Below are positions 22,301-34,300 of a stretch of DNA of 64,000 bases, piece by piece. The stretch comes from Anthonomus grandis grandis (Eukaryota; Arthropoda; Insecta; Coleoptera; Curculionidae). Where the stretch lies: the NCBI RefSeq assembly GCF_022605725.1, contig NC_065550.1, positions 558,001 through 622,000 on the forward strand, written 5' to 3'. Position numbers and translations under genes: made by a program. Under the pieces are notes generated by a model. It was not told where the DNA came from. It searched no databases and worked only from the letters and a program-made list of their open reading frames with translations. Within the stretch, counting starts at the first letter, position 1. Every line of letters starts with the position of its first letter.

Positions 22301-25300
22301 CCTCTGAAATTTTGGTGCCATCTGGGGCGCCACAGGGCTCTCACTCAGGCCCTGTTTTGTTTTGCCTCTTTTTGATTGATTTAGTTTGGAAACTTGAAAA
22401 TTGTCGTGTGCTAATGTTTGCTGATGTTGTGAAGCTATTTAGGCCTATCACATCCCTTTCCGATGCTGTGCTCCTGCAAAAACCCCTTAATTTGTTCTTT
22501 GATTGGTGCCACTTGAATAGAATGGCCCTTAATATCAATAAGTGCCATAAGATTACCTTTTCTAAGCAAAGAAACCCTATTGCTTTTCTTTATAAAATAA
22601 ATAATGTAGCAATTGGTGTCAAAACAGAGGTTTCTGACTTAGGAATATTTATTGACTCCAGGTTGTCTTTTAAAAGTCACATCAATCAGGTGACTGGTAG
22701 GGCAATGAAAATGCTGGGTTTTATCCAACGGTCTACAACTGATTTGTCTTTGTTTACTTTTAGATTACTTTATTGCTCTTTTGTTAGGCCCATCTTGGAG
22801 TATGGCTCAATTGTGTGGTCCCCGTCATATAACTGCTACATTGAGCAGATTGAAAAAACTCAAAATAAATTTTTAACGGTGGCTGCTTTTAGATGTGGTT
22901 ACAAGAGACGGGAGTATTACTATCAGTGGGTCAGGGATAACCTGAACTTACCCACATTAGAGTCACAAAGAACATTACTCGACTTATGTTTTATGCATAA
23001 GGTTTTAAATGCTACTATAGATTGTCCCGAGTTATTGTCTCTTTTTAAACTTAGGGTGCCTTCCAGATTGAATAGACAATCAGATATATTTTCAGTCCTA
23101 TTCCACCATACCAATTATGGTATTAATGAGCCAATTACACGAATGGCTCGAAGTGCTAATGGTCTGTCAGGACTGATAAGCTTTTTTGACTCTAGGATTA
23201 CATCTTTTAAAGGGCAGTTAAAGAATATTATTTCATAGGGGCTTTAATTAATTAACTCATCTGCACCTTTCCTTGATTTATAAACTTCTGGACAAAATTA
23301 TCGCACCACTTGATTTTTAGAGATTTTTTTTTAATAAAGATAAAAAAATAAGCAAACTTATAAGCATTGTTAACTATGCATTATTAATTAACAAAAACAA
23401 TTATATTCTATTTAACAAAACGAGATTTACGTAACTAAATTCAATACAAGGAAAAGCATCGATTTTCACTAACTTCAATTTTGATACAAAAATAAAACAA
23501 TAGACCCATAATGAATTCTTAATAACGTGTATTGCCACCTCTAGCTGCAATGACCGCTTGAAGTCTTCGCAGCATTCCTCGTATCAAATTATGAAAACTT
23601 TCCTGCGGATGTATTCTCACTCCTCACGAGCAGCATGTTCCATGATAAAGCATAAACATAGTTTTTGTCCAGTTCTGCTTTTTATACGAGAAAAGATATT
23701 ATAACTGTTTTAACTGATATTTATTTTTATTTAAATTTTCTTGACAAAATAATTAGTGGTGCGATAATTTTGTCCAGGAGTTTAGATGGTTTTGTATCTG
23801 AATATATGTTTGTATGGGTATGCTATGTAACACTTTTGTAAATGGATTCCGTAAATAAATAAATAAATTACATTCTTCTACTCTACTCTGTAATAAAATC
23901 TAAGTATTTTATTTTTGCAACATCTTTAATGCTTTGTGTAAAATTTTCGAGTTTTATGGGGCTTTAATATCATTGTTTTAATTCTATTATGCTATTTTAT
24001 TGCATTGTCTCCTATATCCTTTCTTCTATTGTTATGTTATTGCTTTAATGTATTGCATTTTTATTTAATTTAATTGTACAGTTTCTCTTATCGTGGGGCA
24101 ATTCCTTTTAGCTGTGTCCTTTATATTGACAAAATGTTAATTTTATTAATGGTGATAAACCATTTATGATTTTTTCATTATTTTCATGTTTTAGCGCTTC
24201 ACACGTTTCAGTAATTCCATTTGAAGAGGACGCCAAGTTTGAAAACATCAGACCCCGAAGCTACTATGTTTTTAAAGTTCCCGAATTAATGCCAGAAATG
24301 ACCGTATTAGCCAATTTTAATATTGACTCGCCAAAAGAGAGAGGATTTTGGTAAGAAACATATGTTTGACTGTACAATATTGTAGGTATAGATTAAAATT
24401 TTTTTTTGAATAGGGTAAAAAATTAAGTTTTTTTTCAATTTAAAATTCTTGATATGATTTAATAATTTCTAGCTTAATAAAGCCTTTAAATAAAATAAAC
24501 TTAATAACCTGCCGACGATGCATCTTAATCCCATATCAATTATAAATTTTTACATATTTTTTAAATGTTAAATGAAACATGGATTTTTGAAAAATAATTG
24601 TTTTGTCTTTCCAGGAATGATAATTTCTTTTTCTTTTAGGCAATTAAAGTTAGGTTTAATTAAAATAAATAATTAAATGACTGAATCCAGTGAATTATAA
24701 AATCTGTCAGTACTCTACTCAATACTAATTAATATCTTGTTGTTTAAAAATTTAATAGGAGTTTCATAACCAGCATGGTAATTGCTAACATTCAGCAAAT
24801 TCTCAATAGTACATAATGACTTCAAATGCTTTTGAAGAAATTGTCTTTGAAAATCGTTTCAAAAGAAATTATTTAGTTATACGTCTTGGTTTTAGTTTAT
24901 TTATCTATTTTTTCACTCAGTTTAAAATGTAAGTAAAACTATTTTAATAAAAACACAAAATTTTTTAGGTACGATTTTCATATAACCCAAGTGGGCAGTG
25001 TCGACATTATTGGCACTATAGTTATAGGGAATGAGAAGATTGATAATTGTAATATTAAATTCATCCAGGAGTGTATGAGAATAGAAGAGCCGATACTAAA
25101 TAAGGTGAAGGACAAAAAAGCTCCAAGATATGTTAATAGTAAGTAGCTTTTTTAATATGTAGATTTGAGTTTAGTTACTACCTAAAATTTTAACATTAAA
25201 AATAGTACAAATACTTTAGGGATCTTAAAGTGCAAATCAATATTTCGTGTGTCGTTTAGTGAATTTTATTTGCGTCTACTCAGTTATTAAAATAAAATAA

Positions 25301-28300
25301 ATAAAAACAAATTTATTTCTAAATTTTCAAAATAAGCCCACTTACAATTCAATTACAATGAAACAAACAGTTAAGACACAGGAAAAATAAAAAGTGCCGC
25401 TTGTTAATGTTTTTATGCCATTAAAGGTCTCTATTTAGGGGTATAAAAGTTAATTCGTCGTTTGCAGAACACAATCAATCAATACTTAAGACAACTTTCC
25501 TATAATCCAAAGCTATGCCTATTTTAATCCTAGTAAATATGTCTAGTAAATATATCTAGAAAAAAACATGAATATCAGGTTCGTTTTTTTGGTATAACCA
25601 GTTTCAATTTATACCTAAATGATTAAACAAAATCCGTCAGGCAAAACATTCAAGAATCTTGGCACCAAATAGGATACAAACCCAAAGTTTTTAGATTTGT
25701 ATCCTATTTTTTTTTGTTAAGGGAACCACCACACAGTTTTTCTTAAATATAGTATTTTGGCGATGTAACAATGTCTGTAAATCAATTTTTGGTTTGTTAG
25801 CAAGTATTAAAAAATATATAATTGCCTTATATCGAATATTTTTGGTTCTTTATTTCTTTATTTTATTTACTTCTTTTATTTCTAAGATACAGGATGTTTT
25901 TTACGGAAACCTTTGAATACTCCCCCACCACTTTATTTTCAGAGATATAGCAAAAACTGTCGAACAAAAAAGTTTCAGATTGTCCTCTACTTTAAAGATC
26001 AAGTATTTTTTTATTAGGTTAATATATCGAAATTCACAAAAACTTTACTTTTTTAGATTAAAGATCGCAGTTGCGTTCCCTAGCGGTTATTTTAGAAACC
26101 TGAAAATATTTTCCAGGTTTTTCTCCTAGGTTAACCGTTTTATTAATAATATTTTTTACCGCAAGCTTCTGCGATGAGTACGTTCCCAGATAGAGTATCT
26201 CGCATTCTTAGTTGCACGCCCTGTATATTAATGAGTAATGAGTGTAATGATGAGTGTATCAGTTGTACGCTGTGTTTGCTTAATAAATAAAACACACTAC
26301 TTGTATTCAGCGTATATAATAAATCAAAAATTGCTGCCTAGCGCTTTCGGCCGTAGGCCATCATCAGGGCTTAAAACATTTTCAAAGCAACGACAATATT
26401 CTAGAAAAACGGTACACCACATATTGCCTGTGGTTTCTTAAGTAGTTTTTTTAAGTTCATTTAAGAAACCATAGGCAATATGTAGTGTACCGTTTTTCTC
26501 GAATAGTCTCGTTGCTTTATAAATGTCTTAAGCCCTGATGATGGCCGAAAGCGCTAGGGAGCAATGTTTAATTTATTATATACGCTGTAGAGCTGTATAT
26601 ACAAGTAGTGTGTTTTATTTATTAACCCTGTATATTGGCTTTACTACAGATATTTTTCATTTAAAAGGGATAATACTAAATGTAAATGGTTTACATAGTA
26701 TGAAAGGTGCAATTTCTTTGACGTAATATTAACTTATAAACTAAATTCTCTCATTTTAGCCTAGTCAAAATAAATTTTGGGTTTGCAATAATTCAGGGAG
26801 AGCTGAAAATTTACATAGATGTTAAAAATAGTATTACAAATAAAATGTCTAAAATCCCCATCGATCCTCCTTGTGCTAAAAATTTTATTCAAGGTCAAAC
26901 GTCAAAAATATTGGTTTTTCGCGTACATCTTGTAAACGGTAAATTTTATCATAAAAATAGGTTAGATAAAAATTGTAGATCTGAAAATTACCTACATAAA
27001 ATGTCTCTACACTTTTTTTCGTGCGAGTCACCATTCTTGAAGTATTGCGGTTCTAAAAGTTAAAAAAATCGTATTACACATAATATACACGCATTTCCGC
27101 ACCACCTGTACTATACGAGCTAGTGTGCTCTGCGCGTCTTTTTAACGTGGTTTCCCCAGTAGGCATAGTCCACAATCTATTGCAAGTAAGGAAGTTTCAT
27201 GAAATAGCGTTTAATAGCGTTTTTTTTAGTTGTATTAATTTAAAAAAATGAATTATTGTTATGGATTATATCGTTTAAAAAATTATTGTATATCTGTATA
27301 AAAATGTTATATATGTTAAATAATTTTATTATAATGTAAAAATAATTTTATTCTAACTCATAATTTAAAAAAAAAAATCTTCATCTTCGCTTTCTTCTTC
27401 CTCTTCTTCTATTTCTATAGATTCTGATAAATATAAAGATGAATCAATTGTCTCTTTCATCTCATACGGATCCTCATCTGCTAAATTTTTGTCAGCATTG
27501 GAGCAAGATTGTCCTTGACAATGCGTACACACTGCTGAGCAAAACGATCCTACTCTTTTACAGCCACAACTATTACTACAACCCTTTTTGCAATTACAGA
27601 AAATAGTGTTAAGGAGTTTTTCTGGAGCAGGTGGAAGTACAGTTTGAATTGGCTGCAAACTATTATCTGTAAACCTCCAACCCCAATCTTGTGGGTCCAG
27701 TTCATTACCAAGCCAGACTTGAACTTGGTAGTAAGTTGACAAGCAGAAGCAGATGTCGGAGGAAGGCAAGATAACTCTACTCTTATTATTTCGTTTTTTA
27801 CAAAACTTAAATATCGATACTTGTCTACTATATATCGTTCTTTGAAAAAAGCAGGTATACGACCGACGACTCTTCAACAATCAGGTAGACAGTTACTAAT
27901 TGTATTGAACGTTTCATAAGATACACGGTGAAGTAAGAACGTATGTCAGTATTTTTGAAGAAAGAGCATATATCAGTGTTTATATATCTCAAGAATGGTG
28001 ACTCGCACGAAAAAAAGTGCAGAAACATTTTTTATAGATAATTTTATGATCTACAATTTTTGTCTGACCTATTTTTATGATAAAACTTACTGTTTACGAG
28101 ATAAATGCGAAAAACCAATATTTTTGACGTTTGACGTTGACGTTGAAGGGAGGATCGATGGGGATTTTTGCCATTTTATTTGTAATACTATTTTTAACAT
28201 CTATGTAAATTTTCAGCTTTCCCTGAATTATTGTAAACTTTCATTTTTTTTCTAATTACTTTGACTGGACTATTTCTTCCGTACGAGAGCTCAAAAATGC

Positions 28301-31300
28301 ACTGCGGCCACCTTCATATATAGGAAGCAGTGCCTTTCAGTTGAAGATTGATCCTTCAAGTTTAAGACAAAGTTTAATTATTATTAGTAATTCTTTCTTA
28401 CAAATCACAAATAATAATACGTGACTAAATCCTTAAGTGTACTGTACACTCTGTCCCATTTTGGATGAGATTGCATGGTATCTCTGTAATTTTTTAAGAT
28501 ATAGCTTTGTGGTTTTCGCGACACTATCGCTTTTTTCTAAAACTTTTAAAGCCACAAACAGAAATATTCCAACTACTTTTGTTCCTGAAATTCAGGGCGA
28601 AAATGTAAATGTTCACTTTTGGAGATGTTATTATTTTTCGGGCCCTGTAGAAGATAGAAAATAAATTAAAACTGCTTATAATAGATATTTTTATATATAA
28701 GTCAGTGGCGTATTTTAAAAAAAATTTTTAAGCACCTTTTTTCAGATTGAACATAAATCCAAAATTATGTTTGTTTTTATTACACACATGCATTTATAAT
28801 AATAATATAAATCGCAATCAGTTTAACTTAGACGCAGGACAGCTACCATGGGATAATATATATTATACACAAGATTTAGATAAAAAGATTGACATATTTA
28901 ATAGGAATATATTATTTTTAATAAATAAACATGCTCCGCTATTATCCAAAAAGGTAAAAGAAAAACCGTTTACGCCGTGGATTACAAATAATATTAAATT
29001 TCTTATGAAAGAAAGAGAAAAGGCTCATCGTAGATATTTAAAACAAAAAACTGAAGCACACCTCCAGTACTATAGGCAATTAAGGAATTTCACTAAGCAT
29101 GCTGTTGCGAGGGACAAAATCACCTATTTCAACACAATGTCACAAAAGCATGGAAGAGAATTTTGGAATGCTGCAAGAAAATTAAACCTTGGCTTTAAGA
29201 GGAATTCTGGCTTACCAGACAAGTTTTTAAATGCAACTGCTCTTAGGAACTATTTTTCAGGTTTCAATACTACAGCTCATACAACTTCAAATGAAAAACT
29301 TAATTTTTATAAAGCTAATAGGTATTTTAATACAACATCTTACCTACATATTACACAATTGGATGAGCCAACATTAATTAAAATCATTAAAACAATACAC
29401 TGTAACGCAATAGGTGAAGACTCCATAGGCTTAAAAGATCTAGAAATGTGCCTACCATATCTTACAAAACCATTATTAAATATTTTAAATAGCTGCTTAT
29501 TACAAAATTTTTATCCTACAATTTGGAAAAAAGCTATTTTGAACCCTTTAGCAAAGGTAGCTGATCCAAAAGGGTTTAAAGGCCTTAGACCCATTAATAT
29601 ACTGCCTCTGGTATCCAAAATTTTAGAAAGGTTTGTGCACCAATAAATATGCAGCTTTGTTGATTTTTATAATATTATCCCGGACTGCCAATCGGGTTTT
29701 AGAAAGAACTTTAGCACTACCACGAGTCTAGTACATCTTCTTAATAACTGTAGGATGAATGAGGAAAAAAAGGAAATAACACGTCTTGGATTATTGGATT
29801 TTAGTAGAGCTTTCGATACTTTAAACCACGAAATGTTATTAGCAAAGGTTTATTATTTTGGTTTTTCGAATAACGCGATTGATTTCTTTAAGTCATATCT
29901 TAATAATAGAGCGAATTGCGTAGTAATAAACAAGGCTTCTACAACTGAAAAATTAAGTTATTATCCTGTATCTACCGGTGTTCCCCAGGGTTCTATTTTG
30001 GGACCGTTGCTTTTTTCATTGTATGTTGCAGATATGAAATCCTGCATAAAGTACTCAATGTTACAACAATATGCTGACGATTCCCAGTTGTATAATTCAT
30101 TTTCACGTGAAACTCTACCCATAATAGAAGAACAATTTAATAAGGATTTAGAAAATATAGATAACTTTTCCTGCGACCATAATTTGAAATTAAATTCGTC
30201 TAAATCATGTGTCATTTTTCTGGGTGGTGGAAAGAACGGCCTTAATGCAGCAACAATTTTAAATGCAAAAATTCGTAATGAGCAGCTACCAGTAGTACGA
30301 GAGGTTAAAAACTTAGGAGTATACCTTGATAGCGGTATTTCATTTCAAACACATATAAAGAATAAGCTCAAAATTGCATACATGCGCTTAAGAAAACTTT
30401 ACGGCTTAAAAAATCATTTACCTCCTAAAACTAAATATTTTTTATGTAACACACTTGTTTTATCCTTATTTAATTATTGTGATGTGGTATATTCGGATTC
30501 ATTGACTGAAGATTCCGCTTACTCAATACAAAAACTTCAGAATTGTTGTATGCGTTTTTCTTACAAAATTCAGAAGTCACATTTCTCCTTATTTAAACAA
30601 TAACTTAATTCTAAATATAAAAAATCGTAGAAAATAAATGAAATTTCGTGTATAACGTTATAAAAACTAGGGAGTCATTATATTTAGCTAGTAATTTTAT
30701 AAATTTTCTTCATGAGCATAACACTAGATTTATAAATTTATTTAGAATACCACAACATAGAACAGCAATTTTTCAAAAATCTTTTGTTTTTGTCACCTCT
30801 CAACTTTGGAATAGACTTCCGGCTAATTGCAAAAGTTTTTTGTTTACTGCATTTAAAAAATATATTCGTAATAAACTGCTTGATTCTCAAAAAAACAATA
30901 CTTAATCTATAATAAAAATTAAAAGAGCTGAGCCGCTCGATCTTCTATTGCCGTCTACTTATTATTGTTATAAATATTAATTAATTTACCTTTCCTGCAT
31001 ATCCAGAACCCCCGCCTGCTTCGCCTTACTTGAATACTTAAATATGATACTCAACACATGCATGTTTCGATTAATTAAGAAAATCTTTTTTTTTACTTTT
31101 AAGGTTTTTGAAGGGCTATGCTACACAGGTTCTATCTTATAATGAACCTGTGTAAACGGTTCTCTATAATCGAGGCATGGTCCTATTTATCATGTATTTG
31201 GTAGGTTGTACAACATATGTATATTATTATCTTACTATTTTGTATATGATTATTTATTTACCTTCATGATGAATAAATGTTTTGAGTTTGAATTTAATTA

Positions 31301-34300
31301 TTACTTTTTTTAAAATGCCATGTGATTTAAACCTATTTATTTAATAATATTTTAAACATAAACTCAAAATATTACTCTTTAACATAAACTTAAAAATATT
31401 CAAATAAAAATATGTCGGTACAGATTTAACATTAAAAACTGTAATTACAACATTGACATTTTGTCTTATACGTAAAGCACATACAGTTTCTATTCGCTTT
31501 AAGGCATGTGAAATTATAAAAGGTTGCCTTTGTAAGTTTCTGAATGTTTTTTCGGTTGAGGTTCGGAGTTTATATATATTATTATGCCGATTTTCATAAA
31601 TTTTATTTTTTATGTTTTACCATACAAAGAAAATGATCTAAAATACTTAAATCCAGTGATCTCGGGGGCCATCTGATTAGCCTGTATGTGCCAATCCAGT
31701 GTCTACCAAAATTAGTACTTAAATAGTCTCTAACTACTCTTGAATTATAAGCGGGTGCTCCATCTTGCTGAAAAAACACTACCGCTCAAAAGTATTTGCC
31801 CACCATGTATTCTTTTTAATATTTTAAATTAGATACAAAAATCTTATCTTTATACCTATATTTAGATTGTATCTCTTTTGTAAATTGCATATATGCTTAA
31901 ACAGCATACCTATCAACTATGGTTCGTTAAAAAACACTGAGTATTTGAAAATAGTCTTGCAAATAACAAACAATGTAGTGAAAATATGCACTTCTTCTAA
32001 AAAACTAACTAATTGTTTAAAGCTCGTTTCCGATGAAATTTGAAACATTTAAAGGTGTTTAGCCTTCAGGAATTGATTTTATGTAACATTGGTAAATAAT
32101 TTCGCTTGCTTATTGACGATTGTCACCGTTTCTTTGCTGGTTTTTCAACATTCTTTAAAATGACTAAAACAAAAGAGTTATCGGTAGAAATAAAAGGTAT
32201 TATCATTGGACTTCATTAGGCTGGAAAGACTAACAGTCAAATTTCAACGGATTTGGGAATTCCAAGGCGGACTGCCGATTATAATGTTAGGAAATTCACC
32301 AGAGAAGGGACTATTAGCAACAAACCTCGATCGGGAAGGCCAAAGGCAACAAGTTCAAAGGAGGATTTAAATATTATAATTACAAGCAAAGGCAATAGAC
32401 GCCTTACCGCCCCTGAAATCACAGCAAAAATCAACAAAGAGCGTTAAAAACCGTCAGTGTTTCGACAGTAAAACGACGACTTTATAATGCTGGTCTTAAA
32501 GAATGTTGAGCTGTATCAAAACCGCTACTGAAAGATGTTAATAAGAAGAAAAGACTTGAGTGGGCCCAATCACACAAAGAATGGACCATTGATGACTGGA
32601 AGAAAGTTCTCTGGAGTGACGAATCGAAATTCGAGGGTTTTGGAACGAAGAGGCGAGTTTTTGTTCGCCGTTATGCCAATGAAAGGGTCTCTGAGTTGAC
32701 TGTACGGTGGCCTCAGTTAAACACGGTGGTGGTGTGAGGTTGTTTCGGAGGATCTGCAGTGGGCCATCTAATTAGAATAGAGGGAATTCATCGAAAAGAG
32801 GGTTACAAAACAATTTTAAGTGACAATGTACTTCCTTCTGGTACTCGAATAATTGGGGAAAACTTCATCTGTCAACATGACAATGACCCTAAGCACACTT
32901 CGAAATTGTGCAAGCAATATTTAGGTCAATTACAAAGGCAACATATTCTGAAAGTTATGGTATGGCCCTCACAATCACCGGACCTCAATCCTGTCGAATT
33001 ACTGTGGGATGAACTGGATAGACAAGTGCGAAAATCATGCCCCACATCAAAAGCAGACTTGTGGAGGATCATCCAAGAAGAGTGGCACAAGATACCTCAG
33101 GAAACTTTGGACAAATTAATTAGAAGACTACCGAAACTCTGTGAAGCTCTTATTAAAAATCGAGGCGAATATGTACTTTTGATTTTCTTAAATTTAATTA
33201 ATTGAAAAATATATTGTTTATATTCATTTTGTTATAAATAAACCGTTTCATAAGAATAACTGATGGGTTTATTATTTTTAGTTATAGCTTTAAAACAGTC
33301 ATATGTGGACAAATACTTTTGAGCGGTAGTGTATATCTGATGTCGCTGTGCCAAAGGTATGTCCTCCAGGAACTCTGCCATATTATTTTGTAATATATTT
33401 AGCTATCGTTGGGCAGTTAAGCTACCCTCAAAAATTGTATATATAATTTTAGTGCCCAATACAAAACATAAAACACTAAAACCAAATCGACCTCGTTGCT
33501 GCCATTCAAAAGTAATATCTTGGTTTTCTTGATACCAATGTCTGGTATTTTGCCTATTAAATATGCCGCTGCTGCTTATATGGGATTCGTCAGATCATAT
33601 TACCATTCTTACAAAATCAATAAGAAAATTCCAATCATTTAAGTCGATCGTCAGAATGCAATTCTCGAACAATATTTACCTTATACGGTTTAAATTTGCT
33701 TTATTAACATTTTTAGCACTTTTGTTTTTGAAACTCTGGATTAGATTTTAACCGGAATACTGTAGCCCGAGATGGCTGACATCTTTCTGGAAACTAAATA
33801 AGACTTTATTTAAAACTTTTTATTTTTTAATTTTTTTTAACATAAAATATATACAGATCGTGTTATCGTGAGCTACGTATTACCCAAAATAATGGCAACT
33901 CGGCTTGAAGGCGGCGGAATTTTTCATTTTTATTTTTTGAACCGGGAGTCAGCAGACCTCACTTTGCTGTGTTACTGCACGTTGCGTTAATAATTTTTGA
34001 GCGTTATTTTCGTGTGTTTTTCACTACGGCTGTTTATACCCCTTCCGAAAGAGTTCAACTAATTAAACGGTTTTATGGAGGCAATTCGGCAGTACATTGT
34101 AGAGATTTGTTTTCAGTGACATTTGAGAATAGACCGATTCCTTCTGCAAAAACGGTTTTAAATGTGGTTACAAATTTTGAGCCTTTTTTTGTCTTCAAGA
34201 TTGTAAAAAATGCCACACAAACCGTCAAGAACCACCTGTTGAAGTGGTCCAGGATATAGAACGGCGGGAAGAAATGGTTTGCAGTACCCTAGAACTTGAT

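Larger units (their letters stand above)
15630..23875 (+). mobile_element. LINE A: Jockey/CR1-type element, outer layer of a triple nest
   Basis: The frame at 15650-15866 is an ORF1 C-terminus (SFKISISGDCRNDFLRPGNW, PRGVILRKF). The ORF at 15869 gives the endonuclease (VYYANTGGMRTKI, DIVMIAETWL, ARGGGVLIAAKK, FVLAGDYNLP, LDLVFSSSD, HHTAISF). It then runs to YFWSYIRNKR at about 17055, where LINE B interrupts. LINE A resumes at about 21545 (LPSRMTYNNR, CSGPDGIPAFFLKK), breaks at 21891 and continues 21958-23238 (GFIKGRSTDANL, IYIDFSKAFDRVNHG, SGAPQGSHSGPVLF, FVRPILEYGSIVWSP). The palm motif reads MFADV instead of FADD, one A-to-T change that removes the second catalytic Asp. The 3' tail is aaat repeats at about 23850-23870. 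Confidence 0.88.
15623..24194 (+). other. UHRF1: UHRF1 intron 2 (8.6 kb), a nest of LINEs
   Basis: LINE A begins within about 10-30 bp of the donor and fills most of the intron, with LINE B inside it, LINE C inside LINE B and a MITE in its 3' UTR. From about 23880 to 24180 there is only AT-rich sequence resembling LINE 3' UTR (a second tggggctttaat word at about 23959). The acceptor is gttttag at 24188-24194. Confidence 0.85.

Noticed and set aside
27365..27880. Metallothionein or host tesmin gene
   Set aside because: It lies between 285-bp inverted repeats, has no introns and the N-terminus is not conserved, so a TE origin fits better.
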